DNA from: Nitrobium sp046350935
GTDB lineage: Bacteria; Nitrospirota; Thermodesulfovibrionia; Thermodesulfovibrionales; Dissulfurispiraceae
NCBI GenBank assembly: GCA_046350935.1
Contig: JAXLZK010000019.1
Location: 1 to 64,000 of the forward strand
DNA length: 64,000 nucleotides
Direction: 5' to 3'
Position numbers and translations under genes: made by a program. This document shows positions 1 through 7,702 of the stretch, piece after piece. Numbering within the stretch: the stretch's first letter is position 1; each line of letters begins with the position of its first letter. The notes beneath the pieces are model-generated. The model saw nothing but the letters and a program-made list of their open reading frames with translations. It did not search any database and was not told the origin of the DNA.

Positions 1-59
1 TTGCTCCCGAGGAAATGGAACAGATTGTTGAGGGGCTGAATGAGATAATAGGGGCATAA
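1..59 (+). CDS. C-terminal fragment of an unidentified protein
   Basis: Frame 3 is open from the window edge to a TAA at 57-59 and encodes about 18 C-terminal residues ending NEIIGA. The acidic, helical tail is too short to assign a family. It lies 94 nt upstream of hisD on the same strand, so a histidine-biosynthesis neighbour is possible, but the residues do not show it. Confidence 0.5.
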   Translation, partial: APEEMEQIVEGLNEIIGA

Positions 60-138
60 CGTATACTCCTCGCGAGGACTCCGTTTCACCCCCCACCGGT
101 TCGCTGCCTCTTCCCTTCCGGCCCTTCTCCCGAAGTGC

Positions 139-144
139 TATAAT
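139..144 (+). promoter_or_regulatory. Extended -10 promoter of hisD, nearly leaderless
   Basis: TGCTATAAT (TGn at 136-138, TATAAT at 139-144) ends 9 nt before the hisD ATG. With a normal discriminator, transcription would start 2-3 nt before the start codon. No good -35 and no Shine-Dalgarno sequence are seen. It belongs to a set of similar arrangements elsewhere in the window. Confidence 0.55.
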
Positions 145-153
145 ATCTTCACC

Positions 154-1431
154 ATGAGAACATTAAAAACCGACAAGGAAATCAAAGCCTTTCTGCAGGT
201 GCTCCGGAAAAGGGCGGAAGGGGTGACCCCCGAGGTCGAGAAGACGGTGTACGCTGTTCTTTCCGACGTGAGGAAAAAGGGGGATGCGGCGGTGGAGAGG
301 TATACCCGGAAGTTCGACCGGCATGCTCTTCCGGTGCGGATCTCCCCATCCGAGATCAGGGCCTACGCGCGGAAAGCGGACCCGAAGGTGGTGCAGGCCC
401 TCGAACTCTCCGCCGGGAGGATCCATGATTTCCATGAGAAGCAGAAGGAGAAGTCCTGGTCTTTCAAAAAGGACGGCGCCCTTCTCGGCCAGATCATCAG
501 GCCCCTTGCCCGCGCGGGCGTCTACGTGCCGGGAGGAAAGGCCTCCTATCCCTCCACCGTTCTGATGAACGTCATCCCGGCGCAGGTGGCGGGGGTTGAG
601 GAGATCGCCCTCTGCGTGCCGACACCGGGCGGCGAGGTGAACCCCTCGGTCATGGCGGCCGTCGCCCTGCTCGGAATCCGGGAAGTATACCGCATCGGGG
701 GGGCCCAGGCAGTGGGGGCGATGGCGTACGGCACCCGGTCGATCAGAAAGGTGGACAAGATAGTCGGCCCCGGCAATATCTACGTCGCCCTGGCGAAGCG
801 GGCTGTTTTCGGCGTCGTGGATATCGACATGATTGCGGGGCCGAGCGAGATCCTGATCATTGCCGACGGCTCCGCGCATCCTGCTTTCATTGCCGCCGAC
901 ATGCTGAGCCAGGCGGAGCACGACGAGATGGCTTCCAGCATCCTGGTCACCGACTCCGAGGAGCTGGTCGGCCGGGTGTCCGGAGAGGTGGAGAGGCAGC
1001 TCAAAGCCCTGACGCGAAGAGGGATTGCGAAAAAATCCCTAAAAAAGTACGGGGCGGTGATCCGGACGAAGAGTGTGAAGGATGCGGTGCGAATCGCCAA
1101 TGAAATCGCCCCGGAGCATCTCCAGATCATGACGCAGGACCCCGCCGACGCGCTTGCCCTGGTGAGGAACGCGGGGGCCGTCTTCCTCGGCCCCTGGACG
1201 CCGGAGCCTCTGGGCGACTATTCAGCAGGTCCCAACCACACCCTGCCCACCGGCGGGACCGCCCGCTTCTCCTCTCCGCTGGGGGTGTATGATTTTGTGA
1301 AGAGGACCAGCCTCTTGCAATTCGACGAGAAAAGTTTTACCCTATTGTCGGACACGGTGGAGGCCCTTGCGGAGAGCGAAGGGCTCGAAGCGCATGCGAA
1401 CACCGTACGCATACGGAGGGGTTTTCGGTAG
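154..1431 (+). CDS. hisD: Histidinol dehydrogenase
   Basis: Catalyses the last two steps of histidine biosynthesis, the NAD-dependent oxidation of L-histidinol to L-histidine via the aldehyde, in the cytoplasm. The 425-aa length is typical of bacterial HisD. Visible family motifs are GPGNIYV near residue 206, AGPSEI near 228, the Zn ligands Q253, H256 (AEHDEM), D355 and H414, and the catalytic pair E321-H322 in APEHLQ. Their spacing matches the E. coli enzyme within one residue. No other his gene is inside the window. The start is the first ATG after an extended -10 box, without an SD, so the mRNA may be almost leaderless. The only uncertainty is the exact start. Confidence 0.97.
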   Translation: MRTLKTDKEIKAFLQVLRKRAEGVTPEVEKTVYAVLSDVRKKGDAAVERYTRKFDRHALPVRISPSEIRAYARKADPKVVQALELSAGRIHDFHEKQKEKSWSFKKDGALLGQIIRPLARAGVYVPGGKASYPSTVLMNVIPAQVAGVEEIALCVPTPGGEVNPSVMAAVALLGIREVYRIGGAQAVGAMAYGTRSIRKVDKIVGPGNIYVALAKRAVFGVVDIDMIAGPSEILIIADGSAHPAFIAADMLSQAEHDEMASSILVTDSEELVGRVSGEVERQLKALTRRGIAKKSLKKYGAVIRTKSVKDAVRIANEIAPEHLQIMTQDPADALALVRNAGAVFLGPWTPEPLGDYSAGPNHTLPTGGTARFSSPLGVYDFVKRTSLLQFDEKSFTLLSDTVEALAESEGLEAHANTVRIRRGFR

Positions 1432-1481
1432 GGACGGCTCCGGGTATGCGGCCGGACGTACTGCTGAAGAGGAGGGATGCC

Positions 1482-1853
1482 ATGGCGGTGGAGCAGGTGA
1501 ATAACGCCAAGCAGGTGGATACCGCTGCGCGGTATAGCGCCCCGCACAAGAGGCAGGAGCAGGTCGCGGAGAAAAAAAACGCGCCGCAGGAGAAGAGGTT
1601 TTCCGAAAAGGACACCTCTTCCGAAGGGGTGAGGGTTACCCTGAGCCGCAGGGCCGAACGCGCCGCCCGCGCCGAACGGAAGGCCGAAGAGGAGAAGAGC
1701 TCCCCTGCCGAGGAGCGTGGAAAGGCTGAGGAGTCCCGGAATGCGGAGGCGCTGCGCGCGGTGGAGGCCTACAGGAACGCGAAGCGGATCGCGGACGAGA
1801 CGGCCCGCCCGGAAACGGCGCGGCCCGAGCAGATACGGCGCATCGTCGGATAG
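1482..1853 (+). CDS. Hypothetical charged, helical small protein
   Basis: A 123-aa protein of unknown function. It is very rich in Ala, Glu, Arg and Lys, without membrane segment, signal peptide or Cys, and residues 50-110 look like a continuous charged helix or coiled coil. I chose the ATG at 1482 rather than the upstream one at 1446 because a strong AGGAGG-type SD lies 5 nt before it. It starts 50 nt after hisD and a terminator-like hairpin follows, so it is probably cotranscribed with hisD. The composition resembles small flagellar or regulatory proteins, but nothing specific supports that. Confidence 0.7.
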   Translation: MAVEQVNNAKQVDTAARYSAPHKRQEQVAEKKNAPQEKRFSEKDTSSEGVRVTLSRRAERAARAERKAEEEKSSPAEERGKAEESRNAEALRAVEAYRNAKRIADETARPETARPEQIRRIVG

Positions 1854-1875
1854 TTTCAGATAAGCGGGGAAGCGA

Positions 1876-1909
1876 GGGGACGGGTGCTGCCGCAGCCGGC
1901 CCCTTTTTT
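1876..1909 (+). terminator. Rho-independent terminator after the hisD unit
   Basis: GGGG-A-CGG pairs with CCG-G-CCCC around a loop of about 12 nt and is followed by six T (1904-1909). It lies 22 nt after the stop of the charged small protein and separates it from the convergent minus-strand operon. Confidence 0.65.
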
Positions 1910-1937
1910 GCGCCCGCGGCCCGACGCGGGGAGGGTG

Positions 1938-2255
1938 CTACCCTCCGTACCCGATCGCCCGGAGGAGCTGGTATCCTCCGCAGGGGGGAGCGGAGCGGTC
2001 TTCTCGATAATCGCAGCCGTCAAGGGCAAAGGCGCAGCTCCCGCACACGCGGCTGCTCATCTCCTCCTCTTCGGGCGGTATCTGCCGCTTGAGGGCATCG
2101 CCGCACGGGCAGAGAGAGGAGACCTTCTCCAGCTCGGCACGCGTCAGGGCGCGTCTCAGGATCTCGTATCCTCCGCACTGCAGCTCCTCTTTCCCCTCCT
2201 TGTAGAAGGCGCAGAAGCCCTTGCAGATGAGGGCGGTATACCCGGGCTCTTTCAT
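1938..2255 (-). CDS. Cys-rich protein with two tandem C..C..CGGY modules
   Basis: A 105-aa soluble protein of unknown function. It has an internal duplication: CKGFCAFY...QCGGYEIL in the first half and CGSCAF...PPCGGYQLL in the second, with an extra CPC between. Paired Cys and Gly suggest metal or Fe-S binding. The longer open frame to 2327 is less likely because a GGGG-type SD precedes the ATG at 2255 and the extra N-terminus falls inside cutA. It is the last gene of the minus-strand run that starts with nosL and begins 10 nt after cutA. This context hints at metal biology, but no family is recognised. Confidence 0.7.
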   Translation of the reverse strand: MKEPGYTALICKGFCAFYKEGKEELQCGGYEILRRALTRAELEKVSSLCPCGDALKRQIPPEEEEMSSRVCGSCAFALDGCDYREDRSAPPCGGYQLLRAIGYGG

Positions 2256-2265
2256 GCCCCGAAAG

Positions 2266-2589
2266 CTATCCCTCGCCTTTCGTCGCGTCGTGCAGCCAGC
2301 AGAGATAGTCCGGGGAGCCCCCGACAATGGGCAGGGCGATGAGCTCCGGCACTGAATAGGGATGCAGCTCTTTTACCCTCTGCTGAAGGGAGGCGAAGAG
2401 CTCCCTGCGGGTCTTCGCGATCATCAGCACCTCGGAGTCGTCCTCGATCTTTCCCTCCCAGCGATAAAGAGAGCGGATTCCTTTCACGAGATTGACGCAT
2501 GCCGCCAGTCTCTCCTCCACCAGCGTCCGGGCGATCTTTACCGCCTCCTCTTCGCCGGGTGCGGTGATGTAGACGACCAAAGCCTCCAT
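2266..2589 (-). CDS. cutA: CutA1 divalent-cation tolerance protein
   Basis: A 107-aa member of the CutA1 family, a trimeric ferredoxin-like fold protein linked genetically to copper and divalent-cation tolerance, although its biochemical role is unsettled. Family marks are VVYITAP at the N-terminus, the VEERLAACVN segment near residues 24-33, YRWEGKIEDDSE near 42-53 and the conserved C-terminal VPELIALPI...YLCWL. Full length, with no signal peptide. It follows the SafE-type membrane gene by 39 nt on the same strand, consistent with a copper theme in this operon. Confidence 0.95.
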   Translation of the reverse strand: MEALVVYITAPGEEEAVKIARTLVEERLAACVNLVKGIRSLYRWEGKIEDDSEVLMIAKTRRELFASLQQRVKELHPYSVPELIALPIVGGSPDYLCWLHDATKGEG

Positions 2590-2628
2590 ATCTCCTCCTA
2601 AATCACCTCTGAGCGGGCACCGTGCGCG

Positions 2629-3300
2629 CTATGCAGCAACGCCCCTGTAGATAAAATAAAGCCCCAGGCCGATAATTTCAAGCCCCCCGGTCCGGTATAC
2701 CCATCCCCGCACTTTTGCGCTCAGGTAGTTGATGATGACCCCGAAGAGCAGCAGGGGGGGGACGGTGCCGAGGCCGAACCAGAGCGTGAGGAGCATGCCG
2801 CGCGGAAGGCTGCCGGTGCCCGCGGCGGCGATGAAGGCTGAATAGGAGAGCCCGCAGGGGAGGAACCCGAGGAGGATGCCCAGCGGATAGTAGCGCCATA
2901 CCGAGTCCCCTTCGAGCACCACCCGGACCGCCCTGAGGATGAGGCTGTTATGCCTCTCCAGTGAGGTGACGCTGCGGAGAATGCCGGTCACGCCCAGGCC
3001 CATGATGACCATCAGCGCCCCGGCTGCAATGGCGATCCCGTTCTGGAGTCCGGCGATCCTCCCGGCGACGTTTACGAAGGAACCGGCAAGGCCCATAAGG
3101 GCGCCGAGAAAGGTATACGAGGAAATGCGGCCGGCGTTGTAGAGGAGGTGGGGAAGCAGAGGAGCGGCCTTGCTGCGCCCCGCAGCCCTGCCCGCCGCGT
3201 TCAGCGTGTAGGATGCCACCAGTGGTCCGCACATCCCGATGCAGTGGCCGAACCCGCCCAGGAGCCCGGTGGCGCCCATGAGGAGATAACTCGCCTCCAT
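2629..3300 (-). CDS. SafE/DsbD_2-type membrane protein (UreH-like domain)
   Basis: A 223-aa polytopic inner-membrane protein with about six transmembrane helices. It belongs to the family often named sulfite exporter TauE/SafE or cytochrome c biogenesis transmembrane protein (DsbD_2, PF13386). Two membrane Cys motifs stand out: HCIGMCGP at residues 19-26 and FLPCGLSYSAF near 146-156. In related proteins such paired Cys serve electron or metal transfer, and homologues sit beside copper-handling and cbb3-oxidase genes. Its start is 3 nt after the stop of the upstream FixH-like lipoprotein gene, so the two are translated as a unit. The substrate is not known from sequence. Confidence 0.85.
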   Translation of the reverse strand: MEASYLLMGATGLLGGFGHCIGMCGPLVASYTLNAAGRAAGRSKAAPLLPHLLYNAGRISSYTFLGALMGLAGSFVNVAGRIAGLQNGIAIAAGALMVIMGLGVTGILRSVTSLERHNSLILRAVRVVLEGDSVWRYYPLGILLGFLPCGLSYSAFIAAAGTGSLPRGMLLTLWFGLGTVPPLLLFGVIINYLSAKVRGWVYRTGGLEIIGLGLYFIYRGVAA

Positions 3301-3303
3301 GCC

Positions 3304-3768
3304 CTACTTCACCTCAAAAATGAAGCTCGCTGTCGCAGTTCTTCCGGGGTGAGAGGGGCGCTCCACCATGACCTCCGCCTTCCATATCTTCCGCCTGCTG
3401 GGGCAGCGCGGGATGACCCCCTTTCCCTCGTACCGCCCGCTCTCGGTGAGGGAGAGGGCCGTCTTGTTCCCGCCCATATACATTCCGGGCATGGTGAGGT
3501 CCACCGTCACCTTCGCGTCGGTGATCGTCCTTTTCTTTTCCTGCAGAAAGACAGAGAAGGTGAGCGGGGACATGGAGGAAACGGGCTTCGGCCCGATGTC
3601 GAAGGATACGGAAAGGCCGTCCGGAACCGCCTCCCCCACGCACGGGCCGGCGTTGATGGCGCACTCCGCCTTCGACGCATCGCTCCCTTTCCCGCACCCG
3701 GACAGGAGCAGGCCGGACAAAACCGGAACGACAAGCAGCAGCGGTATGCAAGAACGGTTCATTTTCAC
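3304..3768 (-). CDS. FixH/YtkA-like periplasmic lipoprotein
   Basis: A 154-aa lipoprotein: basic N-terminus, hydrophobic stretch and lipobox LLSGC with the lipidated Cys at residue 25. The mature part is a beta-rich domain resembling the YtkA/FixH group, with DAKVTVDLTMPGMYMGG near residues 83-98 and a terminal beta strand FIFEV. The Met-rich PGMYMGG turn could bind copper, which is inference. It begins with GTG overlapping the stop of the upstream membrane gene by GTGA, so translation is coupled. FixH-like domains usually accompany heme-copper oxidase or copper export functions. Confidence 0.8.
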   Translation of the reverse strand: MKMNRSCIPLLLVVPVLSGLLLSGCGKGSDASKAECAINAGPCVGEAVPDGLSVSFDIGPKPVSSMSPLTFSVFLQEKKRTITDAKVTVDLTMPGMYMGGNKTALSLTESGRYEGKGVIPRCPSRRKIWKAEVMVERPSHPGRTATASFIFEVK

Positions 3769-4760
3769 CGCATCGTGAAGTCGGAAAAGACGATCCTGTA
3801 TGTTACAATCGCGGTGAAGAGAAAGTATAGGGCCACTGTAGCCGCGGCGAGCCGCTTCTGGATTTGCGGAACGGCCTCCCGGAGGCTCTCCCGCTTCCGG
3901 AAGGGCATGATTACACCCACCCCCATTCCCGCAACCCCTCCCCCGAGGAGCGCGAGATAGAGGGGATAGCCGATGAACCCGTATTCCTTCTGCAGGATGT
4001 CGAAGGGGCAGTGATGGGCAGGCATCTCGTAGAAGTAGAGCGAGATAAAAGAGATGAGGGAGGCGATGGCGACGAAAAAGGCGGCCCCCGCTGCAAAGGA
4101 GAAGAGGTATCCGCCCCTCCCCTTCAGGAGGAACCGGAGGCCGAGAAGCAGGGATGCTCCCATTGCCGCATAGAAGGCGATCTCCATGGGCAGGACCGGC
4201 AGGGCCGCGAGGTCAGAGGTGACCCCGCGGCTGTCGGCGCTGAAGAGGCTCCCGCAGCAGGAGGTGATGATGTCCGCACGCAGCCCCGAGAGATAGAGCC
4301 CCTGCACCGCCATCTCCGTCACGATGAAGGGCACCAGGGCGAGGAGAAGGACGTATTTCTTCCTGATGAGCGGATAGTCGTATGCCCGGGTATCGGTGTA
4401 ATTCACGATGAGCCAGAGTCCCGCCAGAAGGAAAGTGAGGAGCTTCAGTACCAGGGCCGGATACCCGTACCCGTTCACCTGCAGGGTCCCTGCGGCGCAC
4501 ATCGCTCCCACGAAGAGGCCGTGCAGGGTATCGGCGGTGAAAATGTACAGGAAAAAGGAGAGGAGCTGGAAGCCGAATGCATAGGCCAGCAGGGTGGAGA
4601 CGAGATAGGTCTCCCTTTCGAGGCGGAGCTGGAGCTCGCTTCCGCTCCGTATGTCCCACCGCAGCACGATCCGGACGGCGTGGAGCGCGGCGTACAGGAC
4701 CATGAGCCCGATAAGGAGGGAGGAGACGAAAAGCGCGAGCAGTGCGGGATGGAGGATCAT
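3765..4760 (-). CDS. Polytopic membrane protein of the NosL/ABC operon
   Basis: A 331-aa protein with about eight predicted transmembrane helices and no recognised catalytic motif. Features seen: a CC pair in SCCGSLFS near residue 168, ALPVLPMEI, and an HHCPFDILQKEYG loop near 252-264 whose His-His-Cys could bind a metal. It overlaps the ABC ATPase gene by ATGA at its start and the FixH-like gene by GTGA at its end, so it is a tightly coupled part of the transport system. HHCPFDIL-type loops occur in uncharacterised proteins beside NosL-like genes, which I recall but cannot check here. Confidence 0.75.
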   Translation of the reverse strand: MILHPALLALFVSSLLIGLMVLYAALHAVRIVLRWDIRSGSELQLRLERETYLVSTLLAYAFGFQLLSFFLYIFTADTLHGLFVGAMCAAGTLQVNGYGYPALVLKLLTFLLAGLWLIVNYTDTRAYDYPLIRKKYVLLLALVPFIVTEMAVQGLYLSGLRADIITSCCGSLFSADSRGVTSDLAALPVLPMEIAFYAAMGASLLLGLRFLLKGRGGYLFSFAAGAAFFVAIASLISFISLYFYEMPAHHCPFDILQKEYGFIGYPLYLALLGGGVAGMGVGVIMPFRKRESLREAVPQIQKRLAAATVALYFLFTAIVTYRIVFSDFTMR

Positions 4761-5461
4761 GGCTCCCCGGCAGCGGCTTTTCCGTCACCCTTCCCGTCGA
4801 GTTTCCCGTCCCGCATGGCGACGATCCGGTCAATGCCCGCGGCCTCGCACACGAGAGGGTCGTGGCTCGCGATGATGACGGTCCTCCCCTCCTGCTTCAG
4901 GGCTCCCATGCTCTCCATGAATTCGTGGGACAGCTTCGTATCCAGGTGCGCGGTGGGCTCGTCCGCGATGACCACCGCAGGATTGTTGATCAGCGCCCGT
5001 GCGATGGCCGCCCTCTGGGTCTCGCCCCCTGAAAGCCACTCCACTTTCGCCCCGGCTTTCCGTGAAAGATTGAACTGGGCCAGCAGCTCCATCGCCCGCT
5101 GCTGCAGGGCGGGACGCCTCTCCCCCGTTGGATAGGCGGGCAGCATGACATTCTCGATCACGGTGATCCCGCTGACGAGGTTGAAACGCTGGAAGATGAA
5201 GCCGAAGGTCTCCCTCCTGATGTGGGTCAGGAAGCGCTCGGTCAGGCTCGTGATCTCCCTGCCGGACAGCTCCACCCGCCCCGAGGTGGGCCGCGCCATG
5301 CAGCCGATAATGCTCAGGAGGGTGGTCTTTCCCGAACCGCTGGGGCCCTTCAGCACCGTTATCTTCTTCCCCTCGATCGTGAGGCTTACCCCGTCCACCG
5401 CGATGAGCTCGCTCGGCTTTCCGGCGTTGAAGACCTTTCGGACGTTTTTCAGCTCGATCAC
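4757..5461 (-). CDS. ABC transporter ATP-binding protein (LolD/MacB type)
   Basis: A 234-aa nucleotide-binding subunit of the FtsX-permease class of ABC systems. Walker A is GPSGSGKTT near residues 38-46, the signature is LSGGETQRAAIARAL near 142-156, and Walker B is VVIADEP followed by the D-loop TAHLDT. The LolD-like VENVMLPAYPTGERR region supports a mechanotransmission-type or lipoprotein/efflux ATPase rather than a nutrient importer. The gene lies 10 nt downstream of the permease and overlaps the next gene by 4 nt. In nos clusters the equivalent is NosF, but the partner here is an FtsX-type permease. Confidence 0.93.
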   Translation of the reverse strand: MIELKNVRKVFNAGKPSELIAVDGVSLTIEGKKITVLKGPSGSGKTTLLSIIGCMARPTSGRVELSGREITSLTERFLTHIRRETFGFIFQRFNLVSGITVIENVMLPAYPTGERRPALQQRAMELLAQFNLSRKAGAKVEWLSGGETQRAAIARALINNPAVVIADEPTAHLDTKLSHEFMESMGALKQEGRTVIIASHDPLVCEAAGIDRIVAMRDGKLDGKGDGKAAAGEP

Positions 5462-5471
5462 GCCGGCCCCC

Positions 5472-6605
5472 TCATCGCATCACCGCGTCCGGGTCCGTTG
5501 TCGCCGCCCTCCAGGAGGGCACGATGGTCGCTGCGGTATAGGGGACCACCGCGAGAAAGAAGAGCGTTGCGATCTGGGAGCCGTCGATGAAAGGGGTGAG
5601 CCTGAATTCCGGGTAAAGGACGGACCATCCCTTGAGGGCCGGTTCGAAGAGAGGGGACGAGGCGAAAAAGACATGGACATACGCGAGCAGGGTGCCTGCA
5701 AGGAAGGAAGAGAGGGAGAGGGCCGCACCCTCCCAGAACTTCATCAGCAGCACATCCGACGTCTCCCAGCCGATGGCCTTCAGGATGCCGATCTCTCTTT
5801 TTTCCTCCGCGCTCAGCCCTGACGCCCTATCCCCGGCGAAGATGATGAAGGCGAAGAGCGCCCCCGACAGGAGCACCGCGATGATCCCCCCGCGCCAGTT
5901 GAAGACGGAGTCGTACGTTCTGAGGATCTCGTCGCGGAGGATGGGCCGCGCATCGGGCAGGAGCTCCGCCGCCTTCCGGGCGACGGTGGTGAGCTCCTGC
6001 TTGTTTCTGACGGTGAGGACCACGTCGGTGCCGAACTGCTCCGGAATGCCGAAGAGCTCCCGGAAATCACCCTCTGTCATGAGGATGAGGTCTGAGGAGA
6101 CCAACTGGGATTCCGCGGAGAGAGCGCCCGTCACCTTCAGCATGAAAGGATCCCCGGTGTGGGTCCGCAGCACGAGCATGTCCCCTGTGGAGGCGAGGCG
6201 GCTTTTCGCGATGCCCGCTCCGATTTGGATGGTCCCCCGTTCTCCCGCGAACTTCTCCGGCACCATGAGGGTGTAGTTCGCCCCGGTGAGGGGATCGAAA
6301 TAGTAGCCCCAGAGCCGCAGCCGTGCTCCGGTCACCCCCCGGATCTTCCTGAGGCGGGCCGCATAGTCCGCCGGGACGAGGTCGTGCCTGCCCGCCACCA
6401 TCTTTTGGACCACCACGTCGGGGGAGTTTCTGAGCACGAGGGAGGCCTCTTTCCTGAGGGCGTGGGTGAAGAAGAGCACCGAGGCGAGGATGAAGACCAC
6501 GAAGGTATAGACGAGCGCGAGTGCCGCGTTTTTCCCCTTCCTCCTCAGGAGGGAGGAGAGGGTGAAATCGACGATGCTTCTCTGTTTTTCGATCCAGTGG
6601 CTCAT
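5472..6605 (-). CDS. FtsX/MacB-type ABC transporter permease
   Basis: A 377-aa permease with the four-helix MacB/FtsX topology: one N-terminal helix (about residues 27-49), a large periplasmic domain (about 50-235) and three C-terminal helices. The hallmark cytoplasmic segment SAEEKREIGILKAIGW sits near residues 266-281. A single permease gene implies a homodimer. It works with the ATPase encoded next and sits between small membrane and periplasmic genes downstream of nosL. The family does mechanical work on periplasmic proteins or exports lipoproteins. The NosL partner suggests metal delivery or copper export, which is inference. Confidence 0.9.
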   Translation of the reverse strand: MSHWIEKQRSIVDFTLSSLLRRKGKNAALALVYTFVVFILASVLFFTHALRKEASLVLRNSPDVVVQKMVAGRHDLVPADYAARLRKIRGVTGARLRLWGYYFDPLTGANYTLMVPEKFAGERGTIQIGAGIAKSRLASTGDMLVLRTHTGDPFMLKVTGALSAESQLVSSDLILMTEGDFRELFGIPEQFGTDVVLTVRNKQELTTVARKAAELLPDARPILRDEILRTYDSVFNWRGGIIAVLLSGALFAFIIFAGDRASGLSAEEKREIGILKAIGWETSDVLLMKFWEGAALSLSSFLAGTLLAYVHVFFASSPLFEPALKGWSVLYPEFRLTPFIDGSQIATLFFLAVVPYTAATIVPSWRAATTDPDAVMR

Positions 6606-6633
6606 GTGCTCTTCCGGCAGGCCCCGCCCGCTC

Positions 6634-6960
6634 CTATTTCTTCGCCCTCTCGCTCCGCGGCGGCATCCGGGCTGCCCTCAGGCTTTCCGGGGGCGGCAGC
6701 AGCGAGCCGGAGGGAAAATGCTCCAGCGACAGCGGATGGTCCTGGAAGGGGGTGTTACGGTCCGCCTGGGTGATATGCCGCGTGTAGCGGGCCTCCGTGA
6801 AGAGGCAGAGGTCGGTGAGCTCCAGCCTCCGCACCAGGTCGCTTTCCTCCCTGATGCGGGGGATGTCGGCCATCCTCCGGTGCGCGGCATGCGCAAAGAG
6901 AAGGAAGAGGAGGCACAGCTGCACGGCCAGGGAGAGGAAGAGGAGGTCCGATTTCCTCAC
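6634..6960 (-). CDS. Small single-TM hypothetical protein
   Basis: A 108-aa protein beginning at a GTG codon, with one N-terminal transmembrane helix (about residues 5-24) and a periplasmic, Arg-rich tail ending PPRSERAKK. It has no Cys in the tail and no recognised domain. It lies between nosL and the permease, in the same direction with short gaps (64 and 28 nt), so it is probably an accessory of the transporter. It might stabilise the permease, but the sequence gives no direct hint. Codon composition matches its neighbours. Confidence 0.65.
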   Translation of the reverse strand: MRKSDLLFLSLAVQLCLLFLLFAHAAHRRMADIPRIREESDLVRRLELTDLCLFTEARYTRHITQADRNTPFQDHPLSLEHFPSGSLLPPPESLRAARMPPRSERAKK

Positions 6961-7024
6961 CGGCTACACCCGCCGACCCGGCGGCGGGAGCTTTCCCCCG
7001 CTGCTGCTCAGCTCTCTTTTTCTC

Positions 7025-7537
7025 TTACTCATCCAGGGACCGCACCACATCGGGGGTTATCTCTTTCAGCCGCAGGAGCCGCTTTCCCTTGTGGTCCTTC
7101 ATGAACTCCTTCGCATCCGCCTCTTTCCCGAAGGGGACGAGCTCCTTGCCCATCGGGCCGTATATATCGCTGCCCGCCACGAAGAACGCCTTGCCCGCAT
7201 CGAGGAGCGTAAGCGAGTAGTATTCCTTCACATAGAGGGAGTCGATATCGGTCTGGCTTCGGGAGGGGGCATACTTCTTCATGTCTGAGTAATACCGGAG
7301 CATGTCCTTGGGGCCGTCGAAAAAAACGGCGGAGCCGTCCTTGAAAAGGATCTGGGCGACCCAGTCAGGGTACTTTGCGACGAACATGCCGCAGACCGCG
7401 CACTTGTCCGCCTGGGAGGGAGAAACCGGCTTCCTCTCCCCCGCTTCCGCACCGGCTGCCAGCGCCAGCGAGAAGAACAGCACGGCAAAAAGGAGCAGGA
7501 GCGATCTTTCAGAACTGCCCTGAAGAGTGTGTTTCAT
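7025..7537 (-). CDS. nosL: NosL-family copper-binding protein
   Basis: A 170-aa exported protein. Residues 1-32 form a signal peptide (no lipobox Cys, unlike classical lipoprotein NosL). The mature part has the NosL signature KCAVCGMFV (C46, C49, M51), then ILFKDGSAVFFDGPKDML and FVAGSDIYGPMGKELVPF. Family members bind Cu(I) and help mature the copper centres of nitrous oxide reductase, and they also occur outside nos clusters. No nosZ, nosD or nosR is visible here. It is the first gene of the minus-strand transporter run, so it probably hands copper to, or receives it from, that ABC system. Confidence 0.9.
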   Translation of the reverse strand: MKHTLQGSSERSLLLLFAVLFFSLALAAGAEAGERKPVSPSQADKCAVCGMFVAKYPDWVAQILFKDGSAVFFDGPKDMLRYYSDMKKYAPSRSQTDIDSLYVKEYYSLTLLDAGKAFFVAGSDIYGPMGKELVPFGKEADAKEFMKDHKGKRLLRLKEITPDVVRSLDE

Positions 7538-7702
7538 AAAACCCCCTGTCGATGTTTTTGTAGAAAGTGAGCGGCACCGCCCTCAGCAGAAAGGGGCGCA
7601 TATCTTTATATTCTTATACAACGGGATTTTTTTATCAATAGGGGGGAAGAAGCGGGAGCCCCCTTCCCTTTCCGCAGAGGGACGGGGAGGGGACGGGTAT
7701 AT

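Noticed and set aside
3864..5135. 423-aa plus-strand open frame opposite the membrane protein and ABC ATPase genes
   Set aside because: Antisense shadow with Gly/Glu/Arg-rich composition; the minus-strand genes have clear membrane and ABC motifs.
7025..7537. A true nitrous-oxide-reductase (nos) cluster
   Set aside because: Only NosL is present. No nosZ, nosD, nosR or NosY-type permease is visible within the window.
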